From assembly GCA_023300205.1 (NCBI GenBank), contig JALZVD010000068.1, positions 1 to 10,290 of the forward strand: DNA of 10,290 nt, written 5' to 3'. Below, piece after piece: positions 1 through 6,644 of this stretch (its first letter is position 1; every line of letters begins with the position of its first letter). Made by a program: the position numbers and the translations under genes. Source of the DNA: Akkermansiaceae bacterium. Lineage in GTDB: Bacteria > Verrucomicrobiota > Verrucomicrobiia > Verrucomicrobiales > Akkermansiaceae. Below the pieces are notes generated by a model that was given only the letters and a program-made list of their open reading frames with translations, was not told where the DNA came from and made no database searches.

Positions 1-106
1 TCATCCATGATGTGTCAGCACTGGCTGTTGTGGTGAATAGAGCGAGTGATGTCGTTATTGCTATTAGGAAAGAGAGTGATGTGTATTTCATAAATATTTG
101 GTTCAT
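1..106 (-). CDS. N-terminus of an exported protein (partial, runs off the left edge)
   Basis: Only about 35 codons are visible, and the gene continues beyond position 1. Reading leftward from 106 gives MNQIFMKYTSLSFLIAITTS, then a hydrophobic stretch ending TTTASA followed by DTSWM. This is a textbook Sec signal peptide: one Lys near the start, a hydrophobic core of about 15 residues and an A-S-A signal peptidase I site. The mature protein should be periplasmic, outer-membrane or secreted; nothing visible tells its function. In-frame ATG codons at 133, 106 and 91 are all possible starts and none has a Shine-Dalgarno sequence; 106 or 91 give the most normal signal peptide. The gene begins 43 bases after the deacylase-like gene on the same strand, so it may be co-transcribed with it. 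The signal peptide is well supported; the exact start is not. Confidence 0.7.
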   Translation of the reverse strand, partial: MNQIFMKYTSLSFLIAITTSLALFTTTASADTSWM

Positions 107-149
107 GTGCTTATATGACGTTAGCATAGTCATGGTTATTCAACTAATT

Positions 150-1304
150 TTAATAGTCGTAATCTGGGTCTTGGTCGCTGTCTGTGTATTCTTCTACTGT
201 GATGCTGGTGGCGAGGTCGTCTCTGACTTGATTTTCTAGGTTATCGTCTTCCATGGTGTCGATGCTTTTCTCTAGTGTGCGGAACTGCGTGGGTGTGTCT
301 GGAAGTGCGATGTGTAGTATGGGGTCACCAGGTGATACAGCGGGCATGGTGGTCATTCCTATGACGATGCCATCTAGCGGGCAGGTGATGGTTTCTAGTT
401 CCTTGCCAAGTAGTCCGGTGTTTGTGGCGAGGGGTTGTCCTTTCTGGACGGTGTCTCCAGGTGCGACGTGGAAGTTAAGAAATCCACCGAATCCGGCTCT
501 GAGCCAGCTGGAACTTTGGACGATGGTTTGGTGTGGTGAGGTTTCCGGGCGGAGGTCATCAGTGAGGTCAATCATGTTTAGTTCAGCCATGATGTGGGTG
601 AGGCCGCGGAGAGTCATGTCCTGGACGGCTGATTCTACTTTGAGGGCTTCACCAGCTTCTAGGATGATGGTGGGGCAACCCGCTTTACCAGCTTCTCTGC
701 GGAATGAACCATCAGGGCCTGGGCTGTTGACGATGACTTCTGCGCCGAAGGCTTTTGCGAGTCTTTCGCAGTCTGGGTTACTCATGTCTGCTCTGACATT
801 TGGGAAGTTAGTGCGCCTTACTGCAGCGGTGTGTAGGTCCACGATATAGTCGCTGCGCTTGACGATTTCTTTCATGATGAGATTTGCTAATCTGGCTGTG
901 AGGCTACCTGTTTTGCTGCCTGGGAAGGTGCGATTTAGGTCTCGTCTATCAGGGGTGTATCTGCTGTGGCGTTCAAAGCCCATGGTGTTCATTACAGGTG
1001 CGAGAATGAGGGTTCCACGTTTGAGTTCGAAGTGTGGTTCCTGAATGATTTTACGGATGGCGCCTGTGCCATTGATCTCATCACCATGGACGGCTGCTGT
1101 GATGGATAGAACGGGGCCGTCTTCCAATCCACGCCAGACCATAAGAGGTAGGCGGACGCCGACACCGGTAAAACTTTCACCGGCTTTAAGACTGATTCGT
1201 TTACGTTCACCTGGGTTAACGATTACTTTAGCCCATTTGCTGATTTGACGTTTTTTTCTGATGGGTTTGCTACTTGGCAGGTTTGTTGTGGATGGATCAC
1301 TCAT
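150..1304 (-). CDS. Succinylglutamate desuccinylase/aspartoacylase-family zinc hydrolase
   Basis: A 384-residue protein of the AstE/ASPA branch of M14 zinc carboxypeptidases, which hydrolyse N-acyl or amide bonds on amino acids. Visible zinc ligands are H73 and E76 in AVHGDEINGTG and H158 in DYIVDLHTA. The substrate-binding motif DLNRTFPG lies at 122-129, and ILEAGE at 214-219 carries the probable catalytic Glu. Residues about 268-335 (GGFLNFHVAPGDTVQKGQPL onward) look like the C-terminal barrel/biotinyl-like domain common in this family. The last 35 residues are an acidic tail ending DSDQDPDYDY. There is no signal peptide, so it should be cytoplasmic. It starts 11 bases after the rimK-like stop, and this pairing recurs in many bacteria; it may remove or trim what the ligase adds, or act on N-acyl amino acids. 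The exact substrate cannot be read from sequence. The ATG at 1304 has no Shine-Dalgarno sequence but fits the operon spacing. Confidence 0.88.
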   Translation of the reverse strand: MSDPSTTNLPSSKPIRKKRQISKWAKVIVNPGERKRISLKAGESFTGVGVRLPLMVWRGLEDGPVLSITAAVHGDEINGTGAIRKIIQEPHFELKRGTLILAPVMNTMGFERHSRYTPDRRDLNRTFPGSKTGSLTARLANLIMKEIVKRSDYIVDLHTAAVRRTNFPNVRADMSNPDCERLAKAFGAEVIVNSPGPDGSFRREAGKAGCPTIILEAGEALKVESAVQDMTLRGLTHIMAELNMIDLTDDLRPETSPHQTIVQSSSWLRAGFGGFLNFHVAPGDTVQKGQPLATNTGLLGKELETITCPLDGIVIGMTTMPAVSPGDPILHIALPDTPTQFRTLEKSIDTMEDDNLENQVRDDLATSITVEEYTDSDQDPDYDY

Positions 1305-1315
1305 AGAGTTAATAT

Positions 1316-2518
1316 TTAATCGAGGGTTGTTCCATCGGTAACTGGTGTGGATGGGAGAGGGCTTAGTTTGCGTCTACGCTTAGGGCGGTCTGAGATCATT
1401 TTCTGCATGTTCTTGATTTTACCGTAGCAGAGGAGGGTGTCATTTGCTTCTAAGACACGTGATGATTTAGGGTTTGAGATGACTTGTTCACCGCGTCTGA
1501 GTGTGAGGACGACTACGTCTTCTTCACGGAGGCCGGTTTGGTCAATGGTTTGTCCTACGAAGATGCTGCCTTCTGAGATGATGATGTCTGTGACGCCGTA
1601 GTTAGAGCTTACGGTGAGTCTTTGACGGAGGTCGATTTCTGGGAGGTTGGCTTGATCTGCAATGAAGTCGATGACTTCACCTGCGATGTCTAGGCCTGTG
1701 GCTCCTTCGATTCCTTCGAGGCCAGGTGATGAGTTTACCTCCATGATCTGGGGGCCATCTGTGCCTTCTAGCATGTCAACGCCACATACTTTTAGGCCCA
1801 TGATCTGGGCAGCTCTGACTGCTGCTTTGGCGTAGGCTGGTTCTAGGTCAATGGCTTTGGCTACTCCACCACGGTGGACGTTACTACGGAATTCTTGTCC
1901 TTGTGCTGTGCGGCGGATGGCGCCTACGACTCGGTCATTGATGACGAATGCGCGGACGTCTTTGCCTTTACTTTCTGCGACGAATTTCTGGATGAGGACG
2001 TTTTGGTTGGCGCTGTGGAGTGTTTCGATGATGGCTTTGGCGATCTCTGGCTTATCTGCGAGGATGACACCAACTCCTTGAGTTCCCTCGATGAGTTTGA
2101 TGATGACTGGGGTGCCTCCTACGCGGTCGATGGCGTCTGAGACGTCATTTTTATCACTGACGTATGCGGTGCGTGGGATGCCGATGTCATGGCGTGAGAG
2201 GATCTGTAAACTTCTGAGCTTATCTCGTGAGTTTGAGATTCCGCTGGATGTGTTCGGTGTGTAGACATCCATTTGCTCAAATTGGCGGACTACGGTGGTG
2301 CCGTAGCGGGTGATGGATGTTCCGATACGGGGGAGGATAGCATCAGTGTCTGCGATGCTTTTTCCTCTGTAAAATAGGTCTGGTTCACCTTCATCCATGT
2401 CGATGGCGAAGGCTAGGGGGTCTTGGATGATTACTTTATGGCCGCGGTTTTGGGCGGCTTCGACTAGTCGCCGAGTTGAGTAGCAGTATGGAGCTCTTGA
2501 AAGAATGGTTAAGCGCAT
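1316..2518 (-). CDS. rimK: RimK-family ATP-grasp glutamate ligase with C-terminal TrkA-C (RCK_C) domain
   Basis: A 400-residue cytoplasmic protein. Residues 1-295 match the RimK ligases, which add glutamate, classically to the C-terminus of ribosomal protein S6, using ATP. Visible features are the N-terminal pre-ATP-grasp part (LPRIGTSITRYG at 62-73), the ATP lysine and glycine loop (VIIKLIEGTQGVGV, 138-151), FRSNVHRGG at 210-218 and the metal-binding GVDMLEG...QIMEVNSSPGLEG with D248, E260 and N262. E. coli RimK has about 300 residues; here about 75 more (residues 305-378, from NYGVTDIIISEGS onward) match a TrkA-C/RCK_C domain, a small ligand-binding module usually found on K+ channel regulators. 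A basic stretch RPKRRRK follows at 378-384. The domain suggests allosteric control by a nucleotide or other small ligand; that is inference. It is the first gene of a two-gene operon with the deacylase-like gene. A near-perfect palindrome lies just ahead of its ATG. The S6 substrate is assumed, not shown. Confidence 0.88.
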   Translation of the reverse strand: MRLTILSRAPYCYSTRRLVEAAQNRGHKVIIQDPLAFAIDMDEGEPDLFYRGKSIADTDAILPRIGTSITRYGTTVVRQFEQMDVYTPNTSSGISNSRDKLRSLQILSRHDIGIPRTAYVSDKNDVSDAIDRVGGTPVIIKLIEGTQGVGVILADKPEIAKAIIETLHSANQNVLIQKFVAESKGKDVRAFVINDRVVGAIRRTAQGQEFRSNVHRGGVAKAIDLEPAYAKAAVRAAQIMGLKVCGVDMLEGTDGPQIMEVNSSPGLEGIEGATGLDIAGEVIDFIADQANLPEIDLRQRLTVSSNYGVTDIIISEGSIFVGQTIDQTGLREEDVVVLTLRRGEQVISNPKSSRVLEANDTLLCYGKIKNMQKMISDRPKRRRKLSPLPSTPVTDGTTLD

Positions 2519-2525
2519 AGTGATG

Positions 2526-2544
2526 AGTGGTTAGACTGACCACT
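2526..2544. promoter_or_regulatory. 19-bp near-perfect palindrome ahead of rimK
   Basis: The sequence AGTGGTTAGACTGACCACT consists of AGTGGT and ACCACT arms around a centre that is itself palindromic (AG-A-CT) except for one T/G pair. It ends 7 bases before the rimK start codon, inside the 105-base gap after the oxidoreductase gene. It could be an operator for a dimeric regulator or a hairpin in the rimK leader that limits ribosome access. No T run follows on either strand, so it is not a standard terminator. Confidence 0.4.
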
Positions 2545-2623
2545 TAACATGAGTAGCCATTACTAAAATATTGAGGCTAGCTTTTAGAAATCACAAGCAT
2601 TATTCTACTTTCAAATCAATTTC

Positions 2624-3691
2624 TTAGAGTTCTATTGTCTTGCCTGTTTTGTATGATTCATCAGCGGCTGCGACGATTTTCATCGAGTTAATGGCATCTT
2701 GCATATGGTCGGTGAGATCTTGGTTTTCTTGAATGGATTTGAGGAAGAATTGTTGTTCTCGTTTACAGAGTTCATCGTGGTCTGGCTCGTCTTCGGTTTC
2801 TACCCATTGGTCTTCTTTGACGAAGTTGTTGTTTTCATCGAGCTGGGAGAAGTGTCTACGTAGGGCATCCGTCTTGGTGTGTGCGTCTACATTGTCTGAC
2901 TGGCCTTGATTGGCGGCGTCTTTTGCCTCGATGGTGACGCAGCCATTTGGGCCAACGACGTCTTTTACGAAGAATGCGGTTTCTGACATCATGGGCCCCC
3001 AGCCGGCTTCATACCAGCCTACTGATCCGTCTTCGAAGGTGACTTGGAGGTGGCCGTAGTTGATTTGGCCTTCTGGTAGTTGGTTTGAGAGTCTGGCTCC
3101 GAGTCCCGAGACGCGGATGGGCTTGGAGCGGGTCATCTGGCACATTACGTCGACGTAGTGGACACCGCAATCTACGATGGGTGAGATGGATGACATTAAG
3201 TTCAAGTGGGTGTTCCACATATCACCTGATGACTGCTGGTTCAGGTTCATGCGCATGACGAGTGGTTTGCCAAGGTCATGTGACATCTCGATGAATTTCT
3301 GCCATGATGGGTGATGGCGGAGGATGTAGCCGATGACGAGTTTTTTACCGCTGGATTTAGCGGTGGCGACTATTTCTTCTGCCTCTGCTACTGTTTCTGC
3401 GAGTGGTTTCTCAATAAAGACATCACAGCCAGCGGCGAATGCGGCTAGAGCGAATGCAGCGTGGGTGTCTGGGTAGGTGGAGATGGAGACTGCGTCTGGT
3501 TTGGTTTTCTCTAGGGCTTGATAGAAGTCTCTGAATAGTTCATATCCACCGCCGAGTTCATCATTGAGCTTCTCACGGGATGCTGCTGAGCGGGTGACGA
3601 TACCGGCGATACTGAATTCTGGGATGTTGTGATAGGCGAGGGCGTGTGATCGACCCATGTTTCCGGCTCCTACGCAGAGTATGGTTGGCAT
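2624..3691 (-). CDS. Gfo/Idh/MocA-family NAD(P)-dependent oxidoreductase
   Basis: A 355-residue enzyme of normal family length. The N-terminal Rossmann fold shows the nucleotide motif VGAGNMG at 7-13, the conserved EKP at 94-96 (Lys96 is the usual catalytic/cofactor-contacting lysine), and the C-terminal domain shows DCGVHYVDV at 174-182, where D174 and H178 match the family's substrate/catalytic pair. These enzymes oxidise or reduce sugar, inositol or amino-sugar hydroxyls with NAD(P). There is no Sec or Tat signal, so it should work in the cytoplasm, unlike the Tat-exported members frequent in related organisms. It is the last gene of the cluster with the transporter and the DUF1080 protein, 31 bases after the transporter stop. 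The context suggests a role in 3-keto-sugar interconversion after uptake; the exact substrate is unknown. The ATG at 3691 directly precedes the Rossmann strand, which fixes the start. Confidence 0.9.
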   Translation of the reverse strand: MPTILCVGAGNMGRSHALAYHNIPEFSIAGIVTRSAASREKLNDELGGGYELFRDFYQALEKTKPDAVSISTYPDTHAAFALAAFAAGCDVFIEKPLAETVAEAEEIVATAKSSGKKLVIGYILRHHPSWQKFIEMSHDLGKPLVMRMNLNQQSSGDMWNTHLNLMSSISPIVDCGVHYVDVMCQMTRSKPIRVSGLGARLSNQLPEGQINYGHLQVTFEDGSVGWYEAGWGPMMSETAFFVKDVVGPNGCVTIEAKDAANQGQSDNVDAHTKTDALRRHFSQLDENNNFVKEDQWVETEDEPDHDELCKREQQFFLKSIQENQDLTDHMQDAINSMKIVAAADESYKTGKTIEL

Positions 3692-3722
3692 TGTGTTAGA
3701 TATTTATAATGTTATGAAATGT

Positions 3723-5123
3723 TTAGTCTTCGTCAGTTTTGACTTTGTCCCAGAAGAAGATGGCGAAGATGATGAGTATTCCTGCTGCGAGGATCATGGG
3801 GAAGTGCCAGTAGTTTTGCCATTCTGACATGTTTGTAGTGACGAGTTCTTTATCGACTCCTTCAGGGTATCCTTTACCGAACATTCCACCGATTTGGTCT
3901 AAGGTGCTTTTTGGCGGAGCTCCTGTGTTTGCTTCTTTGATGGCATTGACTAGCTCACCAGATGGGGTATTGCCGTAGATACTTTCACCTTGGGTAATGG
4001 TGTTAGGAAGCTTGGAACCTATGAATGGGAAATTTCCGCCGAATGCGAAGCGGAAGCCGAAGAACATTCCTAGTCCTTGGGTGAGGAATACTAGGAGTGC
4101 TTGGGCTTGACCTCGGATGGCTGCGGGGGCTTTTTTATCGGTATAGATGAAGCCAGTGACGAAGAAGAAGTCATAGCAGATTCCGTGTAGCGCGACTCCG
4201 AGGAGTAGCATCCAAGCTATTTGGTCTGGAGCACCGAAAGCGAATAGTGCGTAGCGTGCTACCCAGCATGCCATGCCGATTATTAGCATGAGTTTGACTC
4301 CGAGCTTGCGGAAGAAGAAGGGTATTAGGAGCATGAAGAAGATCTCTGACATCTGGCCAATGCTCATGAAGGATGCCGGTTCTGTGTAGCCTGAGGCGCC
4401 TAGGAATGCTGCGGTCTGAGCGTAGTAGTATGCTAGGGGGATACAGATGAGCATGGAGCAGAAAGCGAAGACTGCAAAAGCGGGATTTTTGCAGAGTTTG
4501 AATGCATCTAACATGAGTAGTGATCTGATGTCTATGGGTTGCCCTTTCGATGGAGCTGGGGTGCTAGGTAGGGTGAAGGAGAATATACCTAGTGCGAGTG
4601 ATGCAGCGGCTGCTATCCAGAAGATCTGTAGTGAGTTAGACATCTGAGCGAAGCCAAGGAATAGGCCAGCAACGATCCAACCGATGGTTCCCCAGACACG
4701 AGCTTTAGGGAACTGTTCTTGGGGTAGGTGGGTGAAGGTGATAGTGTTTGCTAGACCAAGTGTGGGCATGTAGCAGCACATGTAGGCAATCATTAGGGTT
4801 ACTATGGTAGGGCCTACTGCGGCTCCTTGTGGAGCGATGTGCGCGATGTATGCCATAATTCCGCTACCGATAATCATTAGGACAGCCATGACCTTTTCTG
4901 AAGGGAAGAATCTATCAGCAATAAGCCCAAGGAAGAGGGGGGCAAAGATGGCTGCGATGGGAGCGCTTTCGTATGCGCCGCCGATGATAGCTCCTAGATC
5001 ATTGGTGCCGAGTGCGAGCGTGAGATTGACGAACCAAGATCCCCAGGCGAAGAACTGGAGGAACATCATGATAGAGAGTTTGGTTAGTGTGCTTTTGTTT
5101 GATAGAGTGGTGTCTGCTGTCAT
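3723..5123 (-). CDS. MFS transporter, nucleoside:H+ symporter (NupG-like) type
   Basis: A 466-residue inner-membrane protein with about 12 predicted helices. Motifs resembling the NupG/XapB nucleoside:proton symporter family include LQFFAWGSWF in helix 1 (22-31), LGLANTITFTHL (122-133), FPKARVWGTIGWIVAG (138-153) and AAIRGQAQALL (334-344). Family members are usually near 420 residues. The extra length is mainly a hydrophilic segment of about 80 residues (361-440) between the last two helices, probably on the periplasmic side. In this neighbourhood (DUF1080 and Gfo/Idh genes at 29 and 31 bases) the cargo is more likely a sugar, a keto-sugar or a nucleoside-like glycoside than a plain nucleoside; that is inference. 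The ATG at 5123 has no Shine-Dalgarno sequence but is the first ATG that gives a short hydrophilic N-terminus before helix 1. Confidence 0.88.
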   Translation of the reverse strand: MTADTTLSNKSTLTKLSIMMFLQFFAWGSWFVNLTLALGTNDLGAIIGGAYESAPIAAIFAPLFLGLIADRFFPSEKVMAVLMIIGSGIMAYIAHIAPQGAAVGPTIVTLMIAYMCCYMPTLGLANTITFTHLPQEQFPKARVWGTIGWIVAGLFLGFAQMSNSLQIFWIAAAASLALGIFSFTLPSTPAPSKGQPIDIRSLLMLDAFKLCKNPAFAVFAFCSMLICIPLAYYYAQTAAFLGASGYTEPASFMSIGQMSEIFFMLLIPFFFRKLGVKLMLIIGMACWVARYALFAFGAPDQIAWMLLLGVALHGICYDFFFVTGFIYTDKKAPAAIRGQAQALLVFLTQGLGMFFGFRFAFGGNFPFIGSKLPNTITQGESIYGNTPSGELVNAIKEANTGAPPKSTLDQIGGMFGKGYPEGVDKELVTTNMSEWQNYWHFPMILAAGILIIFAIFFWDKVKTDED

Positions 5124-5152
5124 GATATTCTGTGTGTATGATACGGCGCGAT

Positions 5153-6421
5153 TTAGTTGTGTTCTTTGATATAGATGTTTTTGAACTCGAGTGCTGAGCC
5201 GTGGTGTTGTAGGGCGATGGGGCCTTGGGCTGGGACTCCCGGGAGTTGAGCGTTATGGATGACTTTTTTGCCATTGAGAGTCACGTTGAGACGATCTCCG
5301 ATGAGTGAGATTTTCATTCGGTTCCATGCTCCGATGGGGTGGTCTGCACGGGTTTTAGGGACGAGGGCTGCGCGTATTTCTTGGCTGAGTTTCATATTTC
5401 TACGGTAGCCCCAGACTTCCCCTGATCCGCATGGCCAGTTCCAGAGGTTGACTTGTGAGTTCTGGTTGCCTCTGAAATAGATTCCACTGTCTAGTTCGAT
5501 GACTTCCTCTTTGATGTCTATGCCGTTTTCATCTGTTTTGGCTACGCCTGTTCTAGGATCTAAGTGGGGACGCATTTTTTTCTTAGGAGATGTCTCTGCC
5601 CAGCGCCAATCTAAAACGAGGGTGGTGTCTTTAAATTTTTTAGTGGTCCAGAGGTTCTTGTCTTTGGCTGTGGATTTGCCGTCATAGTGTAAAACCTTGC
5701 CTCTAGGTTGCCAGTGTCCGATGTGGCGAGGGCCATGGATCCAGCCGGTGAGGTCCTTTTCGTTGTAGATCTGGGTGAAGCCGGTAAGGTCAACTTTTGG
5801 TAGTGTGGTGTCAATGATGGAGATGTTTCTGAATGCAACGGCATCACCGTGACCGCAGAAGCCGACATGTCCTGAGCGACGTTTTACGCCCTGATGGTTG
5901 GTATTTTTAGCGGCTAGATCATCGAGATTGGTATTATTGATGATGATGCCATTGAGTTCGACGATGATGTGGTTACCGTTGACGGTTATGGTTTCTTTAT
6001 TCCATTCGCCGACTGGTTTGAGATGGCCGTGCTTCGCTTCATTGAGGGTGTAGATTCCGCCATGGAATTGATAGGGTTTAAGGTCTTTGTATTTTGGAGC
6101 GGAGTCATCGAGGACTTGGATTTCTAATCCTTTATAGGCTGGGTCTCCTGAGCCAGGATAGTGGATGGCGATACCGTTATTTCCACCTGGAGGTAGTTTG
6201 AACTCGAAGCTGAAGACGTAGTTGGAATAGGTTTTCTCGGTGATGAGATTTTTGCCTTTTGGGGTGCAGATGATGGTAGCGTCTTTGACTTTATAGCCTT
6301 CACCGGTCCATCCTGTTAGGTCTTTTCCGTTGAAAAGTGTTTGAGATTCAGAGGCCAAGCATGTTGTTGTGGCTAGTGCTCCGGTAATAAAGATTAAAGG
6401 TAGTTTTTTAAATGATATCAT
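5153..6421 (-). CDS. Exported tandem DUF1080 (3-keto-disaccharide hydrolase-type) protein
   Basis: A 422-residue protein that begins with a Sec signal peptide: MISFKK, a hydrophobic core at 8-20 and a likely cut after CLA (residue 23). The Cys lacks a proper lipobox, so a soluble periplasmic protein is more likely than a lipoprotein. Two concanavalin-like beta-sandwich domains follow. Domain 1 (about 28-206) opens with LFNGKDLTGW and contains YKGLEIQVLDD and QFHGGIYTL. Domain 2 (about 214-420) opens with IYNEKDLTGW and contains ELDSGIYFRG, QVNLWNWPCGSGEVWGYR and a closing LEFKNIYIKE. Pfam names this domain 3-keto-disaccharide hydrolase: members cleave glycosides already oxidised at C3. The two halves differ strongly, so this is an old duplication with probably different roles. 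It is the first gene of the operon, with a promoter at 6499-6527, and is followed after 29 bases by the MFS transporter. The substrate is unknown. Confidence 0.9.
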   Translation of the reverse strand: MISFKKLPLIFITGALATTTCLASESQTLFNGKDLTGWTGEGYKVKDATIICTPKGKNLITEKTYSNYVFSFEFKLPPGGNNGIAIHYPGSGDPAYKGLEIQVLDDSAPKYKDLKPYQFHGGIYTLNEAKHGHLKPVGEWNKETITVNGNHIIVELNGIIINNTNLDDLAAKNTNHQGVKRRSGHVGFCGHGDAVAFRNISIIDTTLPKVDLTGFTQIYNEKDLTGWIHGPRHIGHWQPRGKVLHYDGKSTAKDKNLWTTKKFKDTTLVLDWRWAETSPKKKMRPHLDPRTGVAKTDENGIDIKEEVIELDSGIYFRGNQNSQVNLWNWPCGSGEVWGYRRNMKLSQEIRAALVPKTRADHPIGAWNRMKISLIGDRLNVTLNGKKVIHNAQLPGVPAQGPIALQHHGSALEFKNIYIKEHN

Positions 6422-6491
6422 GACGGTGTTTAAGAAACATATTGAGAAGGATACTCCGTATCAATCATTTAAAATGGAGCTCTAAACTTAG

Positions 6492-6566
6492 GGTTTCTAA
6501 TCTAATGCTTGAGTTGTCGCATATCAAGATTACATTGAATTTATTACACAGGTTTCTAAATTAAGG
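6492..6566. repeat. Imperfect 16-bp direct repeat flanking the DUF1080 promoter
   Basis: GGTTTCTAATCTAATG (6492-6507) and GGTTTCTAAATTAAGG (6551-6566) agree at 13 of 16 positions, including the first nine, and start 59 bases apart. The first copy covers the proposed -10 box of the DUF1080 operon; the second lies about 24 bases upstream of its -35 box and in front of the divergent membrane-protein gene. The position suits a pair of regulator binding sites, but the AT-rich setting makes chance possible. Confidence 0.35.
6499..6527 (-). promoter_or_regulatory. Sigma-70-type promoter of the DUF1080 operon
   Basis: On the minus strand the -35 box TTGATA (6527 to 6522; 5 of 6 to consensus) is followed by a 17-base spacer and the -10 box TAGATT (6504 to 6499; 4 of 6). 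Transcription would start near 6492, giving a leader of about 70 bases before the ATG at 6421. The leader holds a small hairpin, GATAC-TCC-GTATC at 6450-6462. The promoter lies in the only sizeable gap between divergent genes on this side. Confidence 0.5.
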
Positions 6567-6590
6567 TAGGTGATTATTTACTTGTTTGCG

Positions 6591-6619
6591 TTCATGTTAC
6601 AAGATAGCAGAACTATAAA
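6591..6619 (+). promoter_or_regulatory. Possible promoter of the membrane-protein gene
   Basis: A weak -35 (TTCATG, 6591-6596), a 17-base spacer and a good -10 (TATAAA, 6614-6619) stand ahead of the start at 6645. The 10-base unit ACTATAAAAA occurs twice, at 6612-6621 and 6624-6633, so a second TATAAA lies 12 bases on. The AT-richness of the region makes this a weak call. Confidence 0.25.
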
Positions 6620-6644
6620 AATAACTATAAAAAATGAATAGATT

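Noticed and set aside
12..239. Open frame on the plus strand, 75 residues
   Set aside because: It overlaps the start of the exported-protein gene and the end of the deacylase gene, both better supported on the minus strand, and its translation resembles no protein.
253..849. 198-residue plus-strand open frame
   Set aside because: It lies inside the deacylase gene, whose zinc motifs are clear; the composition (Ser, Met, Val runs) is typical of an antisense shadow.
1851..2140. Two overlapping plus-strand frames (76 and 88 residues)
   Set aside because: Antisense to the ATP-grasp core of the RimK-like gene; no start signal or protein features.
2519..2623. Possible terminator of the DUF1080 operon
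   Set aside because: TAGCC/GGCTA can pair across a 16-base loop, but the stem is five pairs and no T run follows; the operon may read through into rimK.
4804..5169. 121-residue plus-strand frame
   Set aside because: Antisense to the N-terminal helices of the MFS gene; its hydrophobic stretches mirror those helices.
4999..5274. 91-residue minus-strand frame across the DUF1080/MFS junction
   Set aside because: Out of frame with both genes and rich in Ser, Thr and His as shadow frames here are; the 29-base gap is an ordinary operon junction.
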